A stretch of DNA of 64,000 nucleotides, taken from positions 62,001 to 126,000 of the forward strand of contig SFRL01000001.1 of the NCBI GenBank assembly GCA_004562765.1, written 5' to 3'. The translations under genes and the position numbers were made by a program. The notes below the pieces were generated by a model, which had not been told where the DNA came from, ran no database searches, and saw nothing but the letters and a program-made list of their open reading frames with translations. This document shows positions 7,760-17,058 of this stretch, piece by piece (the first letter of the stretch is position 1; the number at the start of each line of letters is the position of its first letter). Origin of the DNA: a bacterium. GTDB lineage: Bacteria; Bacillota; Clostridia; Lachnospirales; Lachnospiraceae.

Positions 7760-9654
7760 TATACCGCACCTCCTATGATCAGACACATCATAATGATCAG
7801 CACACCTGCACTGAGAATGATACAGGGAGTCAGCAGCTTGTTTTCTCCCAGATATTCCACCATATACCAGTTCGCGGTATAAAGCTGCTTTTCCTCTCCG
7901 AAGGAATCAATAAAATTCTTGTTATCTCCGGCATTAACGCCATTCATATATGAGATCACGTGCTTTCTCTTGTGCTTCTTCGTACCGAGATAGCATGCAC
8001 ACGGAAGTACCACGATCGCGATGAGCAGAATGACCATAACCATGATATCCGTGCTGGCAAGCGTCATCGTCGCGCTTCCGCTCAGACTTGCCTCAATAGG
8101 AAGTACCACATATTGCGACATCGGCACACAGAGCAGACAGATCACAACCATGATGACTGCATGGATGTAGAGCGATGCATACTCGTTTTTCTTTGTGACA
8201 TCACGCAACGGTGTATCCACACGCGGTGGTCCGATGATCTTTGCCATCCACTTCGTCCAGTAAAACATTGTCGTCGAACTGCCAAATGCAATGAAAATGA
8301 TAAGCAGCGGATTGCTTGCATCCACAAATGCCTTGAATGCTGCCCACTTTGCGATCAGCATGCCAAACGGAGCCAGATACATGCCTGCGATACCGGTCAA
8401 CATAATAAATGTAAGTCGCGGCAGGCGATAGATCAGACCCTGCATGTTTTCAATATTACGGCTGTGCAGAGAATTCTCAACTGCACCGACATCCTGGAAC
8501 ATCATCGCCTTGCTGACTGCATGGAAGATCAGAAGGTAGATTGCAGCCCAGATCGTCTCCGGCATGCCGACACCCGCACATGCAACGATCAGTCCAAGAT
8601 TGGAGATCGTCGAGTAAGCAAGTACTGCCTTCGCATCTGACTTGGAAATAGCCAGCAGAGATGCAAGAAGGAAAGTCAATCCACCGATAAAGCTGACCAT
8701 GGTTCCCGTCATCGTTCCGGAAAGTGCCGGTGAAAGACGGAACAGCAGGTAAACGCCTGCCTTTACCATCGTCGCACTATGTAACAGCGCGGAGGACGGC
8801 GTCGGTGCCACCATCGCGCCCAGCAGCCATCGTGAAAACGGAAGCTGTGCAGACTTCGTCAGGGCTGCGAATGCAAAACACACGACCGGGATGGTCAGAC
8901 CACCCTCGACGATCGTCTGCAGATCCACTGCTCCGATCTGGAATACGGAGGCAGCGATACCGATTGCCAGCATCAATCCTCCCAGCAGATTCATCCAAAG
9001 AGCGCGGAACGAATTTTCAATCGCTTCATCCGTCTTCGTATATCCGATCAGCAGGAAGGAACAGATGCTCGTCACTTCCCAGAAAAAGTCCATCCAGAGC
9101 ATACTCTTTGAGAGTACAAGTCCGAACATTGCACCCAAAAACACAAAGATCAGTGCAAAGAAATAATATCTGCGATCCGGGAATTCCGTGTGATAGTGAT
9201 GATAGCCGTGCATATAGCCGACCGCATAGATTGTGATCATTCCACCTATAAATGCAACGATGACGATCATCAGTATGGAAAGACGATCCACCAGCATCTG
9301 AGGTGTTTCAGATATCTCAGGGCCGAAATGCTCAACCCAGATGATCAGAAGCGTCTGCACGATAGACAGCAGACTGATCAGATATTTTCTGTGCACAAAG
9401 CACTGATAAACGACGAGAAACATCAGTCCCACTTCCGCGATCAGGATCACCATCTCCACCAACTCATTTTTTACGAGGATCGGCGTTCCCTGTGCGCCGT
9501 TCGAGATGAAGTCCACAAGCAGCCAGACCACGGATGCCATGATCACGGCAAGTGATACATATGCTACGCCGTTACGAATTTTGTTATTCCTTATAAGATA
9601 CATAAAAATAGCTACCACAAACGGGAAGCAGATAAGGAATGGTATGAGATTCAT
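7759..9654 (-). CDS. Ech-type hydrogenase antiporter-like membrane subunit (NuoL/EchA-like)
   Basis: This is the first gene of the hydrogenase operon. The 631-residue protein has more than a dozen hydrophobic segments and belongs to the NuoL/MrpA family of proton or sodium pumping subunits. Recognisable parts are the central TKSAQLPFSRWLLGAM segment followed by APTPSSALLHSATMVKAGVYL, both signature sequences of NuoL/M/N. The C-terminal 100 residues form an extra amphipathic or hydrophobic tail. AAAGGAG lies 8 bases before the ATG. It should couple ferredoxin oxidation and H2 formation to ion export. Which ion is moved cannot be told from the sequence. Confidence 0.92.
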   Translation of the reverse strand: MNLIPFLICFPFVVAIFMYLIRNNKIRNGVAYVSLAVIMASVVWLLVDFISNGAQGTPILVKNELVEMVILIAEVGLMFLVVYQCFVHRKYLISLLSIVQTLLIIWVEHFGPEISETPQMLVDRLSILMIVIVAFIGGMITIYAVGYMHGYHHYHTEFPDRRYYFFALIFVFLGAMFGLVLSKSMLWMDFFWEVTSICSFLLIGYTKTDEAIENSFRALWMNLLGGLMLAIGIAASVFQIGAVDLQTIVEGGLTIPVVCFAFAALTKSAQLPFSRWLLGAMVAPTPSSALLHSATMVKAGVYLLFRLSPALSGTMTGTMVSFIGGLTFLLASLLAISKSDAKAVLAYSTISNLGLIVACAGVGMPETIWAAIYLLIFHAVSKAMMFQDVGAVENSLHSRNIENMQGLIYRLPRLTFIMLTGIAGMYLAPFGMLIAKWAAFKAFVDASNPLLIIFIAFGSSTTMFYWTKWMAKIIGPPRVDTPLRDVTKKNEYASLYIHAVIMVVICLLCVPMSQYVVLPIEASLSGSATMTLASTDIMVMVILLIAIVVLPCACYLGTKKHKRKHVISYMNGVNAGDNKNFIDSFGEEKQLYTANWYMVEYLGENKLLTPCIILSAGVLIIMMCLIIGGAV

Positions 9655-9720
9655 AACTGTTACTCCTTTCGACCATCTATCTGGTCTTTCATAATTTAAT
9701 ATGACATAAAATGCTTATTC

Positions 9721-9749
9721 ATTATAGACCTTTTCTTAGTAAATGTTAA
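9721..9749 (-). promoter_or_regulatory. Sigma-A promoter of the hydrogenase operon
   Basis: On the minus strand the -35 TTAACA (9744-9749) and a perfect -10 TATAAT (9721-9726) are separated by 17 bases. The expected start of transcription is about 60 bases upstream of the antiporter-like subunit gene. The surrounding 120 bases are AT-rich and hold no other gene. Confidence 0.75.
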
Positions 9750-9778
9750 GCACATTCTGATATTTTTTTAACAAAATT

Positions 9779-10111
9779 TTACAGCAGCCGGTCGATTGCC
9801 TCATTCAGCTTTCCAATCGCTTCATCATCTCCGGTCTCCACTGCATCTACGATACAGTGCGAGATATGCTGTTTTAAGATCAGCTTTCCGGTATTGTTAA
9901 GGGCAGCTTTTACTGCGGCAAGCTGGATCAGAACCTCCGTACAGTCTCTGCCCTCCTCAACCATATGCTTGACAGACTCCAGATGCCCGGATGCCTTGGC
10001 TAGGCGGTTAACGATCGCACGCACTTCCTTTGGATCATGGGTATGTCCATGATCATGACTGTGTGTGACAACGGTACCATCCTCCAAAATATGTGTATGC
10101 TTCTCACTCAT
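9779..10111 (-). CDS. CsoR-family metal-sensing transcriptional repressor
   Basis: This is an all-helical DUF156/CsoR-RcnR-FrmR family repressor. The metal ligands Cys57, His82 and Cys86 have the 25- and 29-residue spacing of the Cu(I)-binding C-H-C triad of Mycobacterium CsoR (Cys36, His61, Cys65). The N-terminus is unusually His-rich (His5, 7, 18, 20, 22, 24, within HSHDHGHTHD), more like nickel or cobalt sensors. The protein is 110 residues. It starts 10 bases after the coiled-coil membrane protein gene, with AGGAG 7 bases before the ATG, so it is probably the last gene of that operon. It lies just upstream of the nickel-enzyme operon. Whether it senses copper or nickel, and what it controls, is inference. 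Confidence 0.88.
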   Translation of the reverse strand: MSEKHTHILEDGTVVTHSHDHGHTHDPKEVRAIVNRLAKASGHLESVKHMVEEGRDCTEVLIQLAAVKAALNNTGKLILKQHISHCIVDAVETGDDEAIGKLNEAIDRLL

Positions 10112-10121
10112 TGCTCTTCTC

Positions 10122-11303
10122 CTATAAATCTCCCACTGACAGTTTATCTACCGACTGGACAATTCCACGGATCTCTTCTTCATACTCCGGATGAAGTGCC
10201 ATCAGACGGTCGATCTGTGCACGTTCCGTCTCCACAACATTCGCATTGTACTGAATACGCGCCCGCAGCTTCTGCCTGCGGACAAGCAGATTATGTTTCA
10301 TCTCGGACATCTCACTGGGATTGATCAGTGCAAGCGGATGCTCCACCCACGCCTTCGCGTCATAAAGGCGGTACTCTCCCAACAAAGTGATCAGCTTCTT
10401 ATTGTAGTAGCCCAGATCATCATTCGTGCGCATATAGCGCTCTTTTCTGCGCACCTCCTCCAGATACTGCTCCCACTGGTATTCCAGATCTCTGGCATTC
10501 TTTACATGATACTTTTCACATACATAATCCACCGCATTGGTGATGTTAACATATTTGATCTTTGTCTTGTTCAACAGCGAGATCGCATGATTCGCATTCA
10601 TTTCCGCGCGTGCGATACCCGTGACAGCATTCTGATAACGCACAAAGATGAAAAAACCGCCTCCCGCGGCCAGCGCCGCAATGATCAACCAGCCCCAGGT
10701 GATATCTATTGAAAAACCTGCCTGTAAGACAACCAGCAGGATCAGCAGCAGAAAGAAAGCAGAAAACACAATATAAGAGGCGATGCGCAGCACATATTTC
10801 TCGTGCAAAAGCTCACTGCGCAGAAGCGTCCACTGCATTTTTTCACCTTCCAGATACGCCATGTCATGCTTGATCGTCGCCTGATACGCCTCGTTTTCTC
10901 TCATCTGCCGAACGACATCCGGGATATCCGGCTCCATCTGCTCCAGCATCACATACTGCGCATCGGATATTTTTTTTGACATATTCAGATACTGATCCCG
11001 CTCCCGGTTCAGCTTCAGGATATTTTCCGCCACTTCACGGATCGGTGCTTTCTGTTCTTCCGGCAGATCCACCAGAAACTCAATATCCTTCAGGTATCTC
11101 GTGACGATCTCATATTCCTTTTTCTCTTCGCCGAGTTCCCTTGCGGACTCAATGATCTGCTCACAGTGATCCAGCACATAGTGACCGACCTTTCGCTGGT
11201 CCGGTTCTTTCTCCTCCGGAAACAGTTCGTCCGCCATGTCCTGCATTTCCGTCTCGCTGTCCGGCTCCCTTTTTCTTGAAAAAATACGTTTCAAAAATCC
11301 CAT
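10122..11303 (-). CDS. Two-TM coiled-coil membrane protein, unknown function
   Basis: I do not recognise this 393-residue protein. It has a charged N-terminal 165 residues predicted to be mostly helical and coiled-coil (long runs rich in Glu, Lys, Arg and Gln). Two adjacent membrane segments follow at about 171-195 and 201-222, with a GWLIIAALAAGGG core in the second. A second, mainly helical cytoplasmic region of 170 residues completes it. Both large parts should be on the same, probably cytoplasmic, side. It is the fourth gene of the DUF5717-DUF5716-TPR operon, 19 bases after the TPR gene. It may be the membrane anchor of that system, which is inference from context. Confidence 0.75.
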   Translation of the reverse strand: MGFLKRIFSRKREPDSETEMQDMADELFPEEKEPDQRKVGHYVLDHCEQIIESARELGEEKKEYEIVTRYLKDIEFLVDLPEEQKAPIREVAENILKLNRERDQYLNMSKKISDAQYVMLEQMEPDIPDVVRQMRENEAYQATIKHDMAYLEGEKMQWTLLRSELLHEKYVLRIASYIVFSAFFLLLILLVVLQAGFSIDITWGWLIIAALAAGGGFFIFVRYQNAVTGIARAEMNANHAISLLNKTKIKYVNITNAVDYVCEKYHVKNARDLEYQWEQYLEEVRRKERYMRTNDDLGYYNKKLITLLGEYRLYDAKAWVEHPLALINPSEMSEMKHNLLVRRQKLRARIQYNANVVETERAQIDRLMALHPEYEEEIRGIVQSVDKLSVGDL

Positions 11304-11322
11304 GTATCATCCGCTCCCAACA

Positions 11323-12108
11323 CTAATCCTCACTCTGATCGGTGTACGCCACCAGCCACTGCGCCAGCTGCCCTTCCTGGGCACCGTTCTTTCCGACTCC
11401 ATCCAGTGTCTGCTGCAGAAGCTGCTCCATATGCGTACGCTCCGCTGAGATCTGAGCCGCATTGGACGTAAAACGCGCCGCCAGTCCGTCCATCAGTTTC
11501 TGTTCCCCTGACAGACATGCCGCATCCACCGCCTCCTGCAGCGTCTCTATCCTGTGGTTCAGCATATATCCCCGGGCAAAGCAGTCCACTGCCTCCGCAA
11601 AATCCTGCATTTTTGCATATGCACAGCCCAGATTACTCCAAATATCTCCCGCCACATGTCCCTGTTGTGAGATCACCGCCGAATCATTTAAAAGCAGCCG
11701 ATATGCAAGGATAGCCTGCACATATTTTTCCTGATACATAAACTGATCGGCATAATATTTTTTTGCCTCCAGACCACTCATATGATCATATTTCTGCAGC
11801 TGCACATTCAATATCTGCAATTCGCTCGTCGTCAGATAACCGTTTGCGGCTTCGATCGGCAAAAAGAAGTCCTTCAATCCGCTGTTCGCCGAAAGCTTCT
11901 CCCGCAGCATTCCCGCGAGTTCTTTCATTCCGATCCCATGATCCACCCATTCGACAAACTCAGGTTTCATAAAATCGTCCCGCGCCACAAAACGTGCTGA
12001 CTGTACAAAATACATCAGCTCCTCCAGCGAATAGATATTTACTTTTCCGCTCTCGATGTAAAAGGGGGTCTTCGCCCTTGGGCTTTTACATAAAATCAAC
12101 TGTCCCAT
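11323..12108 (-). CDS. TPR-repeat protein of the DUF5716/DUF5717 operon
   Basis: This is a soluble protein of 261 residues. The N-terminal half begins GQLILCKSPRAKTPFYIES, and a segment SLEELMYFVQ follows. The C-terminal half has TPR-like helical pairs, for example EKYVQAILAYRLLL and WSNLGCAYAKMQDFAEAVDCFARGY, with the Ala/Tyr/Gly positions of a TPR. No enzyme motif is visible. It probably acts as a protein-protein adaptor for its operon partners. GAGG lies 6 bases before the ATG. Confidence 0.78.
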   Translation of the reverse strand: MGQLILCKSPRAKTPFYIESGKVNIYSLEELMYFVQSARFVARDDFMKPEFVEWVDHGIGMKELAGMLREKLSANSGLKDFFLPIEAANGYLTTSELQILNVQLQKYDHMSGLEAKKYYADQFMYQEKYVQAILAYRLLLNDSAVISQQGHVAGDIWSNLGCAYAKMQDFAEAVDCFARGYMLNHRIETLQEAVDAACLSGEQKLMDGLAARFTSNAAQISAERTHMEQLLQQTLDGVGKNGAQEGQLAQWLVAYTDQSED

Positions 12109-12148
12109 CGCACGCCTCTGTCAGTGTTTTTGTATGTTGTGTGAATCA

Positions 12149-13399
12149 CTATAGTTGCAATTCATATTCCCATTTTTTCCCTGTTCCCGGCACCAGCTCG
12201 CCCAGTCCGATGTCTGTCAGTGTCACCAGAACCTCGTGGTCGGATCTCGGAACGGCATCGATCAGCATGCGTGTTGTGCGATTCTCGCGCTCCGGCAGTG
12301 CACTTAAAGACACCGTCTCGATCCTTGCCTCACGGCTGTTCGGATGCTGTACCCAAAAATCGATCGTCGGCGTTCCGTCGATCACCACCTCACAACTGCC
12401 CTGTGCCTCAAACCATGGTACACCGGCTGTGACCAGCGTATAAAATGACAGATTGCCCCGCTCGTACACCTTCAGACTCACATTGCACTTCATCTCATGT
12501 TCTCCGATATACACAAACCGGGGCGGCCTCTGATCCCCCATTCGCATCGCAGCATAGCACGCGCCCTTGGAAAACAGATTCTTACCCAGAAATACTCGTC
12601 TTCCCTGGCAGAGCAGCTGTAGGGACTGCTTCATCCAGCCATTTTCAAAGCCGTCACCGACCAGATAGACAGTGGTGATGATCTGCTTGCCAAATGCCTG
12701 CGGAATGATCCGCGCGAACACCTCATCCGCCTGCTCCGCCTCAAAACCGTAGCGCTCCTCACGCACGGAAAGAAGCTGCGGTCTGGATGTTTTTCCCCGT
12801 TCCAGACACCAGAACTGCATCTGCCTGCCACGGTATTCAAACAGTCCCATATCGTGTGAGGAAAACTCCGGAGGCTGATTACTTCCGTAATAGAAAAAGC
12901 TCTCCTTGTGATCCATGAAATGTACTGCACGCTCCGGTAACTGCATCGTCTTTACACACTCCTGCAACAGCCGGATCATCGGCACATCCAGCGTACGCGT
13001 CGTAATGACCAGACAGGACAGCGATGCTGCCGGCCCCAGTCGACCCGCCATCGTCACCATCTTCTTTAAAAACATTGCCAGCAGATCGGAAAGCGCATAT
13101 AACTGCTCACCCATCTGTACCTGCTCACCGCGGAGCGCACGCTCCAGCAAATGATCCTCGCATTGTCCGAGTCCTGACTTTGCGACACGTCTGGCTTCCT
13201 CACCGTATGCCCACCCGCCATCCTTTTTCAGGCAGATCGCAAGCGGGATCGCAAAGATCTCACTGCCCGCCATAGGGCTCACGGTCTCCGGCTCGCAGCC
13301 TGCATAGGAGAAGCTTACCATCGCCACATCGTCGTCAAGGTCGATCCCTATATCTATTTTTTTTCCAGTATCCTCTGCCATAACATACCTCTGTATCAT
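12149..13399 (-). CDS. DUF5716-like protein with Hsp70/actin-type fold
   Basis: The N-terminus KIDIGIDLDDDVAMVSFSY aligns with the phosphate-1 region of Hsp70 (GIDLGTTNS), but the GTT is replaced by DDD. A second Hsp70-like element, TVYLVGDGFENGWM, matches the adenosine motif (VxLVGGxxxxP). The fold is therefore likely Hsp70/actin-like, but ATP hydrolysis is doubtful. The C-terminal 130 residues look like a beta-rich substrate-binding-like domain (MKCNVSLKVYERGNLSFY onward). I recall similar proteins as DUF5716 in Lachnospiraceae. The start may be here (MIQRYV) or six codons in (MAEDTGKK); both have weak ribosome sites. The gene follows the DUF5717 gene by 5 bases, so the products probably work together. 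Confidence 0.78.
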   Translation of the reverse strand: MIQRYVMAEDTGKKIDIGIDLDDDVAMVSFSYAGCEPETVSPMAGSEIFAIPLAICLKKDGGWAYGEEARRVAKSGLGQCEDHLLERALRGEQVQMGEQLYALSDLLAMFLKKMVTMAGRLGPAASLSCLVITTRTLDVPMIRLLQECVKTMQLPERAVHFMDHKESFFYYGSNQPPEFSSHDMGLFEYRGRQMQFWCLERGKTSRPQLLSVREERYGFEAEQADEVFARIIPQAFGKQIITTVYLVGDGFENGWMKQSLQLLCQGRRVFLGKNLFSKGACYAAMRMGDQRPPRFVYIGEHEMKCNVSLKVYERGNLSFYTLVTAGVPWFEAQGSCEVVIDGTPTIDFWVQHPNSREARIETVSLSALPERENRTTRMLIDAVPRSDHEVLVTLTDIGLGELVPGTGKKWEYELQL

Positions 13400-13404
13400 G
13401 TACC

Positions 13405-16400
13405 TTAGATCACGCGGAACAAGCGTGCAGTCAGGCTGTCGTACGCCTGATACTGTTCCATCTGTCTCTGAAGTCTGTCTGCTTCCCTGTTCTGTGCCGA
13501 TTCGATCATCTGTGACAGTCTTGCATGCCGGTTCTGGGGAATTCCCTGATACACCGGAAGTTCTGCGAGATGACTCTCCGTTATGTTCTCCATGCGATCA
13601 CTTTTCTCGGAAATATAATACTCCAGCTGTTCTCCTCCGATCAGGCGGATATGCCAGAGATAAATGCCTGTAAGTGCCTGCTCCAGCCGCACCCTCTCAA
13701 AGGCACGGTCCGCTCCGCTGATCCGGTAATTCAGCCACACTTCGGAATCCGGCACCACAGAACGGTATTCAACCACAAATACATCATAGAGATGGTGACG
13801 CACCAGCTGTCTGGACGGCAATTGTAAGAAGCATGCAAAATACTGTCCTTTTTCCATGTATTCATCCACCAGTTCATCCACAAATCGCTCCTGATCGGCT
13901 GTCAGCACCTCGCAGGACGTATAATGTTTCAAAAGCGCCAGCCTCTGAAACTCATTTGCCCTTCGGTTTCCAAGCACTGCCTGCTCCAGGTGCGCATAAA
14001 GTTCCGGTTCCACAGCCATCTGGTTGACGAACACCTCATAGGAAAAATAAGTAAGATACGCCATGCGCACCTGCTCTCTGCCCTGATGTGTGCAGTAATC
14101 GGAAAACACCTTCTGTACATCCGGTGTAAATGCAGCGGAAAACATCATTTGAATGAGAAGGCGTTCCTCCAGGTCCATCACCGGGATCTGCCGTTCTACT
14201 GCCTCGCGCCAGATCTCCACCATCCGGCTTGTCGGTCCCTGATAATAACTGCACAGATACTCCAGTATCAGATGCTCCCTGCTTCCAAGCAGGAAACACT
14301 GGATCGAGAAAAACAGCAGATGGTCGTCCTCCTGCATCTCCTGCGCTTGAAGCTGTGCCTGCACGATCTGCGCCAGTGCTTCACGCGGCAGCTTCCCCAT
14401 TCCGTACTGTTCGAGAAATGCCCATGCTTCCCGGAACATACGAAGCTGGATCAGTGACTCCAGATAGCGGTCGCGCGCGCTGCGCTCCAGCTTTCCGAAA
14501 TCAATCTTTAACACATAATCCCTGATATCATCCGCGAAGCCTTCCCCTCGGCAATATTCCAAAAAGCCCGGACTGATCCGGCTCTTAAACTCATCCGACA
14601 CTGTATCCGACCGTACAAGCGTGCGGGCAAATCCAGCCATGCGTGCATCCATATGCAGCAATTTTGTCTTTCCGTTCATATGGTGAAGAACATATGGCAG
14701 TTCCCCCGGTGCCAGTTCCAGACACTTTCGGATGTATCGTCCCGGATTCATCAGTCGCTCCATCTGCGTACCGGAAGACAACGCATAGCGTCTGCCGTGT
14801 GCATCCTGAAGCAAAATGACATAGTTGCCCGGATAGACCGGAAAATAAGCCTGATGCCCCACCACCGGATAGATCTGCGGCTGCTTTAAGTTTTCCTGCT
14901 GAACGATCACATGTGTGACCGGCTCCTCCAGACAGGTAAATTTATTTGTGTACAAAATCTGCGCCAATGCACATGCCAGTTCCTCTGTCAACGAAATCCG
15001 ATCCAGCACATGGGCATATACAACTGCAAGATTGTCATCTATATGCCCCGCAAGGATCTCATTCTCTGCAAAGTCCTGTATGATCTGCCGATAACGTTCA
15101 TAGACAGCAGGCTGGCTTTCACGATTTGCAATGATATTGACGTAGAGCACTGCTTTCTGACGATATGTCAGATGATTGTTATACTGAAAATAAAGCTGCA
15201 CGGACTTTGGAAGCTGTCTGACCTCTCTGGGATCCAGCGACGCCATAAACGCCTCGTAAAGTCCCGTGATCTGCAGATCATGTTCGATTGCCAGTTCATA
15301 CCACGCATGCATCCCGTTTTCGAACTGCTGACCCTTGATCCGGTAAGCGCAAAGTCCGGCAAGCATCTCCTCCTGGGGATATGCCTCATAGCATGCCTCC
15401 AGTATCTCATCCAGCACGCGCGTATAACCCCGGGCACTGACCGCACGGCGCACGATCTGCTCCGTCAGGTCACGGGTAAGACGTCCGTTTTTGCAGATCC
15501 ATTTCAGAACATGAAGCTGAAAACGTCCCAGTGACAATAATAAATACGGCTCCCGCTCATAGATATCGGCAGCTCTGGCATAGAGGAACGGACTTGCCAT
15601 CCCCTGCATAAACCACTGCTCCAGCAGCCTGAGCTGTTTCGCAGACATTTCCGGTGAATGATCCGCGATCTGCATGATAATAAACCGCATCCACATATCA
15701 TCATGATTTGCGCGGTATATCTCCCGAATCTTCTGATACAGCTTGTCTAAAAGCGTCTGCTCCTTTTCCGTGATGGTACACAGGTACAGGAAAAACGCCC
15801 ACTCCCTGTCCTCCCCCGCACTGCGGCTGTGACGATATTCATCCATGATCCAGGCTGCTTCCTGATTCTGCCGGTTACAAAGGAACGCATACGCACACCA
15901 GAGCGCATCCATATCTGAACTCTCTCCACGTTCTCTCCGTCTGCGCAAAAGCGTGGTCGTGCGTTTTGCCCATTCACCAAGCACCAGACCTCCTGCGAGA
16001 AACTGTTCATAATCCCGCAGCATTCCCAGATTCTCTGATGCCAGCCGGCGGCGGTCCTCCCGTTCCAGATCCATGACGACACGCCTGGTAGCGGTCACCT
16101 CAAACGTCTCCTGCTGCAAAAGATTGCAAAACGTCAGACGCGCAAAATTTTTTCCCGCATGCATCCGCTCCGGATAGATCCGATAACGAAACTTCAGGCG
16201 ATCTCCGTTAAAATCATCGGACGTAAGCATATCCTTTTCCGGCGAAATAAAATCGGCATCGCAGGAAACGGTGAGCTCGGTATAACCCCAGCCACTCAAT
16301 GTAAGCTCCACGGATTCCTCCACAGCCTCCGATAACTGCAGGTGCTCTGCCGAGCGTTCTGCCAGCGCAAATGAAACGCGATCTTTTCTTCCGCACGCCA

Positions 16401-16941
16401 CCAGAAATTCTTCCATATTCTCCCGCGTCACGGGTTTTGCGGACAACAGCTTATGATACAGCCGCTCATTGGGGCTACGGAGCAGCTTCTTAAATCCGGG
16501 CGCAGAAAATACGTGTATGCTCTCCCGCCAGTTCACACGATACAGCCGGACAAAGTCCTCCAGATCCGTGATCCGTCCGATGGAAGTCTCCGCATACAGC
16601 CTTTTGACCGCCACTGACCAGGACAGATTATACTCGCCACCATTGCTGATTATGAAAAAATCTCCGGTAGCGACCTCTCCCTCCTGCATGTAATTTCCGT
16701 GGAATTCATAGCGAATCTGCACGTTTTCCCCCTGAAACTGCGGATTTTTGATTTCCATGCGAAGGTCTGTGGAGTAGACAATGCCCTTCATCGGAACCTT
16801 ATTGATACTCGAGATCATAAAGCTTCCTGCCGTCGTACTTCCCTCTACCGGTTCCAGACACACTTGCTCCGGTTCAAAGGAAAGCATCGGCATAACGTTA
16901 TGTACTTTTCCCTCTGCCAGTTCCTCAATTCTTTTGTACAC
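13405..16941 (-). CDS. DUF5717-like giant solenoid protein
   Basis: This is a 1178-residue soluble protein without signal peptide or membrane segments. The first 290 residues resemble two beta-sandwich modules: one around GSFMISSINKVPMKGIVYS, and one around VELTLSGWGYTELTVSCDAD followed by NFARLTFCN. The remaining 880 residues are almost entirely helical, with loosely repeated helix pairs rich in Tyr, Arg, Glu and Leu, giving an alpha-solenoid appearance. The start codon is GTG with AGG upstream (CAGGTAATGTC). I recall this type as DUF5717. It is the first gene of a four- to five-gene operon with its own consensus promoter. Its function is unknown; a scaffold or client-binding role beside the Hsp70-fold partner is inference. 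Confidence 0.8.
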   Translation of the reverse strand: MYKRIEELAEGKVHNVMPMLSFEPEQVCLEPVEGSTTAGSFMISSINKVPMKGIVYSTDLRMEIKNPQFQGENVQIRYEFHGNYMQEGEVATGDFFIISNGGEYNLSWSVAVKRLYAETSIGRITDLEDFVRLYRVNWRESIHVFSAPGFKKLLRSPNERLYHKLLSAKPVTRENMEEFLVACGRKDRVSFALAERSAEHLQLSEAVEESVELTLSGWGYTELTVSCDADFISPEKDMLTSDDFNGDRLKFRYRIYPERMHAGKNFARLTFCNLLQQETFEVTATRRVVMDLEREDRRRLASENLGMLRDYEQFLAGGLVLGEWAKRTTTLLRRRRERGESSDMDALWCAYAFLCNRQNQEAAWIMDEYRHSRSAGEDREWAFFLYLCTITEKEQTLLDKLYQKIREIYRANHDDMWMRFIIMQIADHSPEMSAKQLRLLEQWFMQGMASPFLYARAADIYEREPYLLLSLGRFQLHVLKWICKNGRLTRDLTEQIVRRAVSARGYTRVLDEILEACYEAYPQEEMLAGLCAYRIKGQQFENGMHAWYELAIEHDLQITGLYEAFMASLDPREVRQLPKSVQLYFQYNNHLTYRQKAVLYVNIIANRESQPAVYERYRQIIQDFAENEILAGHIDDNLAVVYAHVLDRISLTEELACALAQILYTNKFTCLEEPVTHVIVQQENLKQPQIYPVVGHQAYFPVYPGNYVILLQDAHGRRYALSSGTQMERLMNPGRYIRKCLELAPGELPYVLHHMNGKTKLLHMDARMAGFARTLVRSDTVSDEFKSRISPGFLEYCRGEGFADDIRDYVLKIDFGKLERSARDRYLESLIQLRMFREAWAFLEQYGMGKLPREALAQIVQAQLQAQEMQEDDHLLFFSIQCFLLGSREHLILEYLCSYYQGPTSRMVEIWREAVERQIPVMDLEERLLIQMMFSAAFTPDVQKVFSDYCTHQGREQVRMAYLTYFSYEVFVNQMAVEPELYAHLEQAVLGNRRANEFQRLALLKHYTSCEVLTADQERFVDELVDEYMEKGQYFACFLQLPSRQLVRHHLYDVFVVEYRSVVPDSEVWLNYRISGADRAFERVRLEQALTGIYLWHIRLIGGEQLEYYISEKSDRMENITESHLAELPVYQGIPQNRHARLSQMIESAQNREADRLQRQMEQYQAYDSLTARLFRVI

Positions 16942-16962
16942 GACATTACCTGCTTTTATTAG

Positions 16963-16990
16963 TTGAATTTATTCGTAGTTATGGTATACT
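16963..16990 (+). promoter_or_regulatory. Promoter of the aminotransferase gene
   Basis: The -35 TTGAAT (16963-16968) and -10 TATACT (16985-16990) are separated by 16 bases on the plus strand. The expected RNA start is near 16997, about 60 bases before the gene. It overlaps the opposing promoter of the DUF5717 operon. Confidence 0.55.
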
Positions 16991-17000
16991 ATCGAGTAAC

Positions 17001-17029
17001 ATTATACTATATTTAGTAGCTGATAGCAA
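17001..17029 (-). promoter_or_regulatory. Promoter of the DUF5717-DUF5716 operon
   Basis: On the minus strand the -35 TTGCTA (17024-17029) is followed after 17 bases by a perfect -10 TATAAT (17001-17006). The expected RNA start is near 16994, about 55 bases before the GTG start of the DUF5717 gene. Confidence 0.65.
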
Positions 17030-17058
17030 TTGTTTTTGGTTTAGGAGGTATGGAAATC

